This document shows, piece after piece, positions 1 to 10,202 of a stretch of DNA of 64,000 nucleotides (position 1 is its first letter; each line of letters starts with the position of its first letter). The stretch lies in assembly GCA_947561585.1 (NCBI GenBank), contig CANNZV010001455.1, forward strand, positions 157,522 through 221,521, in the 5' to 3' direction. The notes under the pieces were generated by a model. It had not been told where the DNA came from. It did not search any database and was given only the letters and a program-made list of their open reading frames with translations. The DNA comes from Caprella mutica (Eukaryota; Arthropoda; Malacostraca; Amphipoda; Caprellidae). The position numbers were made by a program, and so were the translations under genes.

Positions 1-1236
1 GAAGCTATGGTTCTGAAATTTTGAACTCATTTGTAAAGTTGAATTCCCTATCGTTTTTGTTCATGGCATTTTTCGATTCGACCCAAAGAAAACAAGTTAT
101 TCGATTTTCGGACGGATTTCGACCCTTTTTCGTAAGGCCTAAAGCTCCATTTTGGTTGAAGCTACGGCATTGCGGTTGCTTGCATTCGATTCTCCAAAAG
201 ATGGTCTAGAACCCAACGTAAGTTTTGTTCGAATTTCTTATTATTTTTCGAAATAATGAAAAAAAAACTCTTTTTTTTTTAAATTCAATATTTCTAAAAA
301 TAATTAGAAATTCGAACAAAACCCACGTTGAGTTCTAGATAATTTCCTAGAGATTCGAATGCAAAAAAGAAACGCAATGCCGTAGCTTCAACCAAAATAA
401 AGCCTTAGATGTTTGAATACCAAAATTTGTAGGTATTTTGAAGTGCCTCAAAATGGTATTCAAAGTTATTGGGCGACCGACCATGTTTTTTGAAGAAAAA
501 AATGAAGCTACGGTTCTGAAACTTCACACCCATATATTAAATTGAATTCCCTATCGTTTTTGTTCATAGCATTTTTTCGATTAGACCCATATAAAACGAG
601 TTATATTAACTAACAGAGCGTCACACAGGCACACTCTAGAGTTCTGATTTTTTGTACAATCATTTATAAGGTTATTAGGTACCTATTTATGAAAAAAAAA
701 ATGATACAATATAGAGATTTTTCCATGGTCGTTCTCCTTAATTATTCTATAAAGGTGTAAGTGGATCACCTAATTAATAATCAGAGAGTTCTGAAATTTT
801 GTATATGTGTAGAAAATGGCAAAAAATAATGATTTTGTTCAAACCAAAATTTGATTACAGCCAATAGAAAACGAGTTTTTAATAGAAAACGAATATTTAA
901 GGGGTTACTTCAACTTTTTACATCAGCTTCACATACTGACTTTGAGAGACGAGATTCATTAGAAAGAGGAAGAAATGTTACATAATGTAACATTGAAATA
1001 TTTGAAATTGGCAGTTTTCTTTTGAAGCTACATATAAAAAAATAAGAAAACCCTATATTTTGCATATTTTTCAAATTCTCTTAGCTATAATTTATTTTTT
1101 AATTCCGTTTTTTCTTTAAATCAAACGATATATTATAGAACAGCTTTTTCTCTTTCAAACGAGTCCTGCCACAAAAACTGACAAAAAAACCCAATGTATG
1201 TCAAAAAAATACCCTAGAATGATGGTATGGATTATA
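1..1236. repeat. Duplicated segment with a large inverted repeat; no gene seen
   Basis: Bases 1-103 and 504-604 are direct copies of the same sequence (both start GAAGCTAYGGTTCTGAAA and share TTGAATTCCCTATCGTTTTTG). Between them, 150-240 and about 300-405 form an inverted repeat: TTTTGGTTGAAGCTACGGCA on the left returns as its reverse complement on the right, with GTTCGAATTTCT facing AGAAATTCGAAC. A further diverged relative occurs near 840-880. This looks like an old dispersed element or a fold-back unit. The 62-codon frame at 21-209 lies across the repeat and has no family resemblance. Bases 605-1236 are AT-rich with nothing recognised. Confidence 0.6.
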
Positions 1237-1240
1237 AATC

Positions 1241-2152
1241 TAACTGATAATTGTTTGTTACCCTAACTGATAATTGTTTGTTACCCTAACTGATAATTGT
1301 TTGTTACCCTAACTGGTAATTGTTTGTTACTCTAACTGGTAATTGTTTGTTACTCTAACTGATAATTGTTTGTTACTCTAACTGATAATTGTTTGTTACT
1401 CTAACTGATAATTGTTTGTTACTCTAACTGATAATTGTTTGTTACCCTAACTGATAATTGTTTGTTACTCTAACTGGTAATTGTTTGTTACCCTAACTGG
1501 TAATTGTTTGTTACTCTAACTGATAATTGTTTGTTACTCTAACTGATAATTGTTTGTTACTCTAACTGATAATTGTTTGTTACTCTAACTGATAATTGTT
1601 TGTTACCCTAACTGGTAATTGTTTGTTACTCTAACTGGTAATTGTTTGTTTCTCTAACTGGTAATTGTTTGTTACCCTAACTGATAATTGTTTGTTACCC
1701 TAACTGGTAATTGTTTGTTACTCTAACTGATAATTGTTTGTTACTCTAACTGGTAATTGTTTGTTACTCTAACTGATAATTGTTTGTTACTCTAACTGGT
1801 AATTGTTTGTTACCCTAACTGGTAATTGTTTGTTACTCTAACTGATAATTGTTTGTTACTCTAACTGATAATTGTTTGTTACTCTAACTGGTAATTGTTT
1901 GTTACTCTAACTGATAATTGTTTGTTACCCTAACTGATAATTGTTTGTTACCCTAACTGATAATTGTTTGTTACCCTAACTGGTAATTGTTTGTTACTCT
2001 AACTGGTAATTGTTTGTTACTCTAACTGGTAATTGTTTGTTACTCTAACTGGTAATTGTTTGTTACTCTAACTGGTAATTGTTTGTTACTCTAACTGGTA
2101 ATTGTTTGTTACTCTAACTGGTAATTGTTTGTTACTCTAACTGGTCATTATT
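1241..2152. repeat. 23-bp minisatellite, about 40 copies
   Basis: The unit is TAACTGRTAATTGTTTGTTA followed by CYC. Copies differ mainly at two sites: GATAAT versus GGTAAT, and ACCC versus ACTC. The variants are mixed in short runs, and the GGTAAT/ACTC type becomes uniform in the last 170 bp. The array decays at its right end (ACTGGTCATTATTTAATAC). Confidence 0.97.
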
Positions 2153-2159
2153 TAATACT

Positions 2160-3160
2160 ATAACTGGCTATTGTTGGTTGTAGTTACCGTGAAATAAACA
2201 TAAGATAATTTGTCTCCGTTTTCTATGTGTCTGAACGGTAATAACATCGAGAAATGCTCGCAATTATTACAGATTTTATTAAAGCGGATCCTGCCTGTAT
2301 TGCACCTATTTTTAAGTGTATATATGCTGAAACTTTGCATCTTCAATCAAAGATGCAAAGGCTTCTTATCACAGGTCTTATCATATCTTTGATAAGAGAT
2401 TCTTTGAATGTTTGTTCACTGTGTCGATTGTAATTGGTGTGTTGAGACGTGATGTTTTTTATCGGAAAAAACAATAGGACAAGAAAAATAGTGGTTTGAA
2501 ATTTCGGTCTCGGAATAGAAAATACTCAACCAACGAAAATCGAAAATAAATTTGTTTATTTATTATACAGACATGTAATTTTTATTTATTTCTTTGTTAG
2601 TCATTAGAAATCGCTTTAGAATGAAATTAAAAAAATATGTAAAATCTATTTTCTCAAAAACTCTAATTTATAGAATATTTTTATTTTAAAACGTCTGTTT
2701 ATTTAAACAATAGCTTGAATTTTCCTAATTACTTTATGGTCATTGTTTTCCTATATGTTCTCTTTAATTTAAGTGTACATATAGTCTTATATACTTTATG
2801 AATATTAATTTTGTTAGCATAGTATATCTCTCTCAATTGGTTAGTTCTAAGCCCAAGGCTTATGATTTAGCTCTGATATTATTTCATTGTCACTGCAATG
2901 ATATTATTGTCTAATATTGTTTGTAACATCAGTCTACATTGGCAAAAACAGTTTTATTACTGAGTTTTATTATTTCCAATTTAAAATCAACATACCGAGT
3001 TCAAAATCATTTTGCTAACTAGAAAAATCCTGTCATTTTTCAGTTTTTATATTTTTAAACACTTAGTATGTACAAGAAATGCTTTAAATAGGCATTAACC
3101 TATTTTATAGACTAAAATAAAAAAGCATTATACTTCTAACCGATAAGTTATATTTATACC
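2160..3160. other. AT-rich intergenic DNA with dispersed-repeat fragments
   Basis: No gene is supported. The stretch around 2335-2440 (CTTTGATAAGAGATTCTTTG and flanks) has a diverged second copy near 18285-18375 (CCTTGATAAGAGATTCTCTG). A GGTCTCGGAATAGAAA motif at 2505-2525 is the reverse complement of the unit in the array that starts at 3165, so it could be the other end of one element. Confidence 0.45.
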
Positions 3161-3164
3161 TCGG

Positions 3165-3420
3165 ACCAAATTTCCTGAGACCGAATTTCCCGTGACTGAA
3201 TTTTCCGAGACTGAATTTTCCAAAACTAAATTTTCCGAGACTAAATTTTCTGAGACTAAATTTTCCGAGACTGAATTTTCCGGGACTAGATTTTCCGAGA
3301 CCGATTTTTCCGAGACCGATTTTTCCGAGACTAAATTTTCCGAGACTGAATTTTCCGAGACTAAATTTTCCGAGACTGAATTTTCCGAGACCGAATTGTC
3401 CGAGACCGAATTTTCCTTGA
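3165..3420. repeat. 15-bp minisatellite (CCGAGACTGAATTTT)
   Basis: About 16-17 copies of CCGAGACYRAATTTT. Because the period is divisible by three, open frames run through it on both strands; they consist of a five-residue repeat and are not credible proteins. The same motif, in GGTCTCGG orientation, occurs at 2505 and 9090. Confidence 0.93.
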
Positions 3421-4069
3421 ACCAGGAAAAATCTAGGGAACATTTCACTTTTTCTGTTTATTGCTAAATAGACAGCTAATAGTTATCTTAAATTCTATGG
3501 GTTTGAAACACTCGTACTATTTATTAAACATCCATTTCTCAGAATCTAAGATTTTTATCAAAGTTTTATTTTTTGTGGTATTTTCTACCACTTCCATTTC
3601 CACACTTGAATAAAGTTCCAACTTTAAGGTACTAAATATTTAAGGTGGCGATAAAATTTAAGTATTATTATTTAGTAATCATTAGATTTCAGGTAGCTAT
3701 GAATTTAGTACTTTATTGATATGCTTTCACTTCGATAAAGTTTCAGTAAGCAAATACAAGCAGAGTAAACCAAATAAACTTACCAAATTTACAAAGTTAG
3801 AGTCTGATATCATATTCATCTTGGAGAGAAAATGAAATGGAATATAACTTATGTAGGAAAAGTTTCATGTCTTTTTGGTATATGTGAACACAAAAAAGGA
3901 CTAAGTAGTTCCAGTAACTGCATAAGAAATATAACACCCCTATTGGTTATGGTGATTGTTGGAGAGGGGAATCATTTGAGTCACTGCCTTGCAAGTAATT
4001 AACTTTGGGTTAAAATTGGCATCGTTACGTTTGTGACATATGGGGTAATTAATCATGATTATAGAGGAG

Positions 4070-4160
4070 TCACCACCTCATCACCACCTCATCACCACCT
4101 CACCACCACCTCACCACCACCTCATCACCACCTCACCACCACCTCATCACCACCTCATCA
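4070..4160. repeat. CACCACCTCAT short tandem repeat
   Basis: A run of CATCACCACCTC and ACCACCACCTCA 12-bp units, purely trinucleotide-like in character, sitting in otherwise AT-rich DNA. Confidence 0.9.
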
Positions 4161-4365
4161 GATAATCTAATAATGTAGCAACTAATTATTTTCTTTTCAG
4201 GATTAGTAATTTTTTGTTTCAATTTCATAAGAACTTCTCCCCACTGACATCATGTCTCACATACCAGGTAATTAAAACCATTTTTAGCTCAAATTGAAAA
4301 CATAAATACAAAAACTGTCAATTATTGTAAATTTACTCTTTCAATTTCAATTTAATTTGGTTAGC

Positions 4366-4818
4366 ATATTTATTAGTGTGCTATTTAGCATTTTCATTAG
4401 TATGCTATTTATCATTTTCATTAGTATGCTATTTAGCATTTTCATTAGTATGCTATTTAGCATTTTCATTAGTATGCTATTTAGCATTTTCATTAGTATG
4501 CTATTTAGCATTTTCATTAGTATGCTATTTATCATTTTCATTAGTATGCTATTTAGCATTTTCATTAGTATGCTATTTAGCATTTTCATTAGTATGCTAT
4601 TTATCATTTTCATTAGTATGCTATTTAGCATTTTCATTAGTATGCTATTTAGCATTTTCATTAGTATGCTATTTAGCATTTTCATTAGTATGCTATTTAG
4701 CATTTTCATTAGTATGCTATTTAGCATTTTCATTAGTATGCTATTTAGCATTTTCATCAGTATGCTATTTAGCAATTTCATTAGTATGCTATTTAGCATT
4801 TTCATTAGTATGCTATTT
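4366..4818. repeat. 24-bp minisatellite, about 19 copies
   Basis: The unit is TTAGTATGCTATTTAGCATT followed by TTCA. ATGCTATTTAGCAT is itself a 14-bp inverted repeat (ATGCTA/TAGCAT), so every unit can form a small hairpin. Substitutions (AGCATT to ATCATT) recur at several places. Three frames stay open because 24 is divisible by three; these frames are not genes. Confidence 0.96.
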
Positions 4819-5160
4819 ATTTTTTCAAAGGACAAGTTACAGAAGTGTTTGTAAGTGCAAATTTGTTCCTGATTTCATAACAAATTTTTTTTAATTCATA
4901 AGTTACTTGTTTAATAAAAACATCAAAATATTCGCTTCGACGTAAGAATTTACGTAAACTTAGGAATATTGCAATAATTTTTTTCAAGGTTCGTTCTAAG
5001 ATTGTCTATTTACATTCTTAACTTGGACATCTGACATTCTACATATTGTACAATGATAAGCGTTCTGCATGTTTACCTAGTTAGGTACATTAGTTAGAAC
5101 CATTTACGTTAGATTTAACTATTTTGGTACCTATTTAAAGCCATTTACAGTAAGATTTAA

Positions 5161-6223
5161 CCATAGTAAATAAATAGAAAGTACACTAAGTACAATATTG
5201 GAACATCCGCGATTAAGCGAATGACGTCACACATGGTGTTTCCATTTTTTTTAAATAATAACTGTGCTATTATTCAGTTATATGTGAATTTTCATGGAAA
5301 TTAACACAAATAAAATTGTGTTTTTATGACGTTTTGTACTCTAATCACTAATAATATTCTACTTAATAGCCTGCAAATCCTAAAGTAGAGTAATCAAAGG
5401 TGACTGAGGGATTTAAGACAATTTTGTATTTATCTGATTAAATAAGAATTTTTTATTGAAAATTTCATTCGTCAAAATGTGCTTAAAACAACCTTTAAAG
5501 TAGACAATCAGGTTTATATGTTAGATAAGGGTCATTTCAGTGCTTCATTGTAGGTACAACCGTACAATAGTTTAAGTGCCAAACTGCAATCTTACATTTT
5601 TCAACTTTAAGTTTGTCAATAAGCCAACTTATAAGTACAAAGCTGCCAACCTGGTACCCAGTTCAGTTAAATGTGCATTTTCATGGAAATTACCTTAAGT
5701 AAAATTTTGTTTTTATCACGTTTTACACTCTATTCACATATAATATTAAACTTAATAGCCTTCAAACTCTCCAGTAGAGTAAAGGTGACTGAAGGATCTA
5801 AGACACATTGGCAATTATCTGATTTAATAAGAATTTTTATGTAAAATTTCATTCGTCAAATTGTGCTTAAAGTAACCTTTTACTATATGCAACCAGGTTT
5901 ATATGTTAGATAACGGTCATTCAAGTGCTTCATTGTAAGTACAATAGGTTACTAGGTTTTACAAGTTTGCCAATAAGCCAACTTATAAGTGCCAGCCTGG
6001 TATTAAATATATAAAGGTTATTTAGGTACTGGAAGATAACCAAACATATTGTTTATTGACATATTCTAAATATTTAGTTACCGCATCTATTTTATTCTCA
6101 TTTTGACGTAACTTCATCTGATTTTGTGTGACGTCACTTGTTTACATCATTTCTGAAAACTGGAATCAAATTCACCGTCAATGAATTTGAAACCTAGTAT
6201 ACTTTTCTATCTATTTACTATGG
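5161..6223. mobile_element. Non-autonomous DNA transposon with ATTTAA target duplication
   Basis: The ends are inverted: CCATAGTAAATAAATAGAAA on the left matches the reverse complement of the right end, CCATAGTAAATAGATAGAAA. Flush ATTTAA hexamers flank it (5155-5160 and 6224-6229), and the uninterrupted array unit reads GTTAGATTTAACTATTTCGG. Both ends carry an inner TGACGTCAC. Inside is a direct duplication of about 290 bp (about 5275-5565 and 5662-5945). There is no coding capacity. A left-end fragment recurs near 47957-48010. The superfamily is not assigned. Confidence 0.8.
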
Positions 6224-6286
6224 ATTTAACTATTTCGGTAACATTGAAAAGCCATTTCCAGTTAGATTTAACTATTTCGGTATTTA

Positions 6287-7238
6287 CATTGTTTTTTTTT
6301 TCTTTGCTAGACTTTGAGCCCCCACTAGGAAGATTTTAAATAAGAATTTAGAGGAAACAAATATATTTTCTTGAAGATAAGGGTTGGTACTTGCATTTCA
6401 TGTTAAACAAACTTATATGAAACTCATTCAAAATACTTCTAAAGGCTATATACAGAAGGTGTTGGAAATCCTGTAGTCAAAGTCTTGCGCGCTTCAAGAC
6501 GCTCTTCGAGTCTTCGTCACCTTCTCAATTATTACTGCGTCATAATTTGCACCAAACAGCTTCACAAACTAAATTCTATCATATCATGAATGGATTGAGG
6601 ATCTTCCGAATACAAAATATTTTGCGTTGTAGCCCAGAAATAGAAATCATGAGGATTGAGTTCTTACTGAGTGCAGGCCAGAATTGATCTAAATGTCTCT
6701 TCTGGTAACTCGTCCTTGAAATTTTTCTTCAAGAACTGCTTAGTCACTCTTGTACATTGAGATGGAGCACCATCTTGCATACAACAGAGTCTGCGTCATG
6801 TTGCAGTGGCTCAAAAAAGCTTGCCACACTATGTCTTTCAGCAAAGCCATTTTATAGGAACCATTAACAGAATCACAAGGGCCGTCGTCATCGATGAATG
6901 CTTGGTCAATAGAATTTTCTGTCCATAATTGCAACATATATCATTACCTTTTTGTCATTTCTATAGTTTCATTCGACAATATCATGTGGATTCTCATCTA
7001 CAAATTATGACGCAGCAATAATTAAGAGGGTGACGAAGAGTGTCTTGAAGCGCGCAAGACTGTAACTACAGTATTCTGGCGACCATTTTCAACACATTTT
7101 GTAGGCCTTTAGAAGTGTTTTCAATGAGTTTCAAATAAGTTTGCAATAAATTTAATGTAAGTACCAAGCCTTCTAAATTCTTATTTCAAATATTCCTAGT
7201 GGGGGCTCAAAGTCTTGCAAAAAGAAAAAAACACACTG
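6287..7238 (-). mobile_element. Mariner-like element, decayed, with ~230-bp terminal inverted repeats
   Basis: The two ends are inverted copies over roughly 230 bp; both contain GACTTTGAGCCCCCACTAGG and CTTGCGCGCTTCAAGAC. The outer ends are CATTG.../...CACTG, flanked by TA at 6285-6286 and 7239-7240. On the minus strand a fragment around 6590-6790 reads QDGAPSQCT, then FLKKNFKDELPEETF, then NPHDFYFWA. This is the catalytic-core region of mariner-type (IS630/Tc1-mariner DDE/D) transposases, where QDGAPxH and SPDLNPxDFFLWG carry the second and third acidic residues. The usual His after QDGAP is Gln here, a stop precedes the NPHDF block, and the N-terminal half is missing, so the element is non-functional. 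Confidence 0.85.
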
Positions 7239-7755
7239 TATGTAAAGCCATTCACAGTTAGATTTAACTATTTCTGTACCTAGTTAGAACCATTTACGTT
7301 AGATTTAACTATTTTGGTACCTATATAAAGCCATTTACATTTAGATTTGATTAATTAGTCTCTTATCCTAGTGAATGCAATTAACAGATAGATTTAGTTA
7401 GTTAGGTACATAGTTGTAGACTTGAAGTCATTTACCATTGGATTTAAAAAGTTAGATACCTAGTTAAAGCTATTTGCTGTTGAAATTAGGTAGTAATGTA
7501 TATAGAAAGAGCAATTTAAAGTTCGGCTTATTTAGTTGAGTACCTAGTCGAAGGCATTTATAATTAGATTTAAATAGTTATAGCCTATCACAGTTAGATT
7601 AAACTAATAAGATACCTAGTTAAAGCCATTTCCAGTCATATTCAACTAGTTAGGAGTTGAGTGACTATTAACATTTAGATTAAGCTAGTTAGGTACCTAT
7701 TTAAAACCATTTACAGTTAAAATTAACAAGTTAGGTACCCAGTTAAAGCTATTTG

Positions 7756-8174
7756 GGAGCAAGTGAAGATAACGGACCAGAGTCCGTTAACTTTATTAGG
7801 TTAAATTCTGGTCCGTTATGTTTACTAGCTTTAATTCTGGTCCGCTTACTTATTAATCGGAATAAGAATATAATTTTGGAATCATAGATAACACATTAAA
7901 GGATTTAACAAGAAGTTTTTCCCATTTTTGGATCACGTTTTTCATCCATTCCTTTCAGTTAAAAAAATATGCAAAATTAATGTATGATCATTAATATTAT
8001 CGTTTATAAGATTGTAGATTCATAAAATACTAATGCAAATTTTGTTTAAAACTAAAAAAAATTTCTGGTCCGTATCTTTACTAGCTTAATTTCAGGGCCG
8101 TTAACTTTATCTGCTTAATTTCTGGTCCGTCAACTTTATTGGTCCGCTTCTGGTCCGTTGTCTTTACTTGCTCC
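7756..8174. mobile_element. 419-bp hAT-type MITE with 8-bp target duplication
   Basis: The ends GGAGCAAGTGAAGATAACGG and (reverse complement of the right end) GGAGCAAGTAAAGACAACGG match over about 26 bp. GCTATTTG is duplicated flush at 7748-7755 and 8175-8182. Subterminal CTGGTCCGTT motifs are repeated at both ends, six or more times in both orientations, as in hAT elements where they bind transposase. The target lies inside the old 42-bp array. Confidence 0.88.
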
Positions 8175-8513
8175 GCTATTTGTATTAATTTTAGTGTTTT
8201 GACATATTCACTTTGAAATATTCCTATTTTTTCTAGAGGATAATTGATTTTCGTTTCAATGTTTCATGATGCATGAATTGCTCACCATTATTTAATGCTA
8301 TGTTCTCCAAACTCACTAAATTCTCACCAATGAAATATATATTGACTAGGTAGGTACCGTACCTATATCTCCCCGAATTCTGAACTTAGGCCTACCGATA
8401 AACTTATTATTACTTCAATGTAGGTAATAATACTTTTAGGTACTGTACCTACAACTTCATTCACAATTATAACAAATAAAAATGAAATTGATACTTTTCT
8501 AACCTTAAAAAAA

Positions 8514-9772
8514 TGAACAATTGCTCGAAAAACAATTGCTCGAGAAACAATTGCTCGAGAAACAATTGCTCGAGAAACAATTGCTCGAATGAACAAATTG
8601 CTCGAATGAACAATAGCTCGAATTATTAAATTGCACACAGTTTTCGAATATATATATAAAACTCAGTTATTCTTGAAGTGGATGTGCACCTTATCATCTT
8701 TGCTTCGTTTTTTGTAATTGATAATAACTGTTTCAATTTTTTCACAGATATTTATTATTAACCATTAAATCTTACTCTTCCTATTTTTTCTAGAGGCCAT
8801 TTTTATCATCTCATTTAAATCATTTGAATAGATATCATATGGTGAAGTGGGACTATTCATTAATCTTCAATAGTTTTGTACATCAATTTTCAACTAGCCT
8901 ATATTTATGTGGCACCTCAATAGATGAAAGTTATAGCAGAAATTTTTTCATCTCGAAAGTAAAGTGTCAGTATATTTACGAAAACTATTCAGTAAATGTT
9001 TGGTTAGTGGGTATCATGTGGCATATTAGAGTATTTTATGATCTTTTATGGTGTAGGGAGTGGAGTGGTGGCCGAAAATTTCGGTATGGAAAATTCGGTC
9101 TCGGAATGATAAATGGCCTCTCAACATAAATGGCCGTTATATAATTTGTTGTATCTGCTAGTTTGCTGTACTGCACACTTCATGATTGTTTTATGGCATG
9201 GTTGAGGAGGAGAGGATGTTGAAGGTGGCACGCACCCCGATCCACCTAACTGATACGTTTCAATTTATACCTCAGACTGAAAGTTCCGAAACCAAATTTT
9301 CCGCTCAAATCTCATGTTAATTAAATGTCAAAACATGTCAAAATTATTAATGTTACTTCTCTTTTTACAACGGCTAATGATGTTATCCGCTTTTAATAAA
9401 TACACTAAACATTTTAGTATTAACAGTTTCAACTTTTTCTATTATCAATCTTTAATAATACATTACGGTTGTGCCGAGTACAGATTTATCGACGTATTTC
9501 GTTACGATTCAGACGTTAAATCTTACTAAATTAAAACTAACACGACCTCTGTTATCCGCGCCACTTATTTATTTTCTATTTTCCCTACTCTACCTAATCT
9601 TAAATTTATATCTTATTGACTCTTCCTCTAATACCATTTTCGAGCATTAACCATTCGAGCAAATACTTATTCGAGCAATTGTTTTTCGAGCAATAATTGT
9701 ATTTCGAGCAATTGTTCATTCGAGCAATTATTTTCGAGCAATTATCTTTCGAGTATTGTTTTCGAGCAATTT
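8514..9772. mobile_element. Element bounded by inverted arrays of CAATTGCTCGA units
   Basis: On the left (8514-8635) about eight 15-bp units of GAAACAATTGCTCGA lie in tandem. On the right (9640-9772) the same motif occurs in reverse complement (TCGAGCAATTGTTTT) in about nine looser copies. Between them is AT-rich DNA without a recognisable protein; a smaller unit (9068-9305) bounded by GGTCTCGG-type motifs may be nested inside. No clear target duplication was found, so the exact ends are uncertain. Confidence 0.6.
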
Positions 9773-9948
9773 GTATCTAATTAAAATGGCAACCCTGATT
9801 TGGGATATTATGAGGTGTCTTTTTATGCAATTTTTGATTTTTGAAAATTATTTTGAAAGTAATGCCGTAAGTTTATTGTAACGAACTCTTCTTTATTCTG
9901 GCCTCAGGTTTATTATGTTTCGAAAAGTGTGACATTCATTGAAATGAT

Positions 9949-10202
9949 ATGGTTGACAAACTCTTGGTTGTTCTCCTATTACTTCCCCTACTAACTTTTC
10001 CTCATCTCTCAGTTCCCTCCACCAATGTGGTGTTAGAGTACATTGGAGCTACTGTCACTGGAGATAGTGGTGAATATGACAGTGGTGAATCTTATGAACC
10101 AACGGATTGTATCGATGGGGATGAGGACATAAGTGCTTGTGTGACAGAGAATTATCCCCTCACCATCAAACTGGGACAGCCTTACTGGCTATCTTCTGTA
10201 CG
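9949..10202 (+). CDS. Exon 1: signal peptide and start of the first domain
   Basis: An in-frame TGA lies at 9940-9942, so the ATG at 9949 is the first possible start in this exon. A CTCAG acceptor-like site at about 9907 suggests a 5' UTR intron. The exon encodes residues 1-84 and two bases of Arg85, and ends ACG|GTGAGT, a strong donor in phase 2. It is acidic and Gly/Ser-rich at 38-60, with Cys54 and Cys64 probably forming a disulfide. Confidence 0.8.

Larger units (their letters stand above)
5085..7760. repeat. Degenerate ~42-bp tandem array broken up by transposons
   Basis: Imperfect units of GTTAGGTACCTAGTTAAAGC plus CATTTACAGTTAGATTTAACTA occur at 5085-5160, 6224-6286 and 7239-7755, and again as a trace after 8175. 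The breaks are three mobile elements (5161-6223, 6287-7238, 7756-8174) whose target duplications are fragments of the array unit. The array therefore predates all three insertions. Confidence 0.8.

Noticed and set aside
4347..4894. Open frames of 160-170 codons on both strands
   Set aside because: Produced by the 24-bp array; they are hydrophobic repeats without start context or homology.
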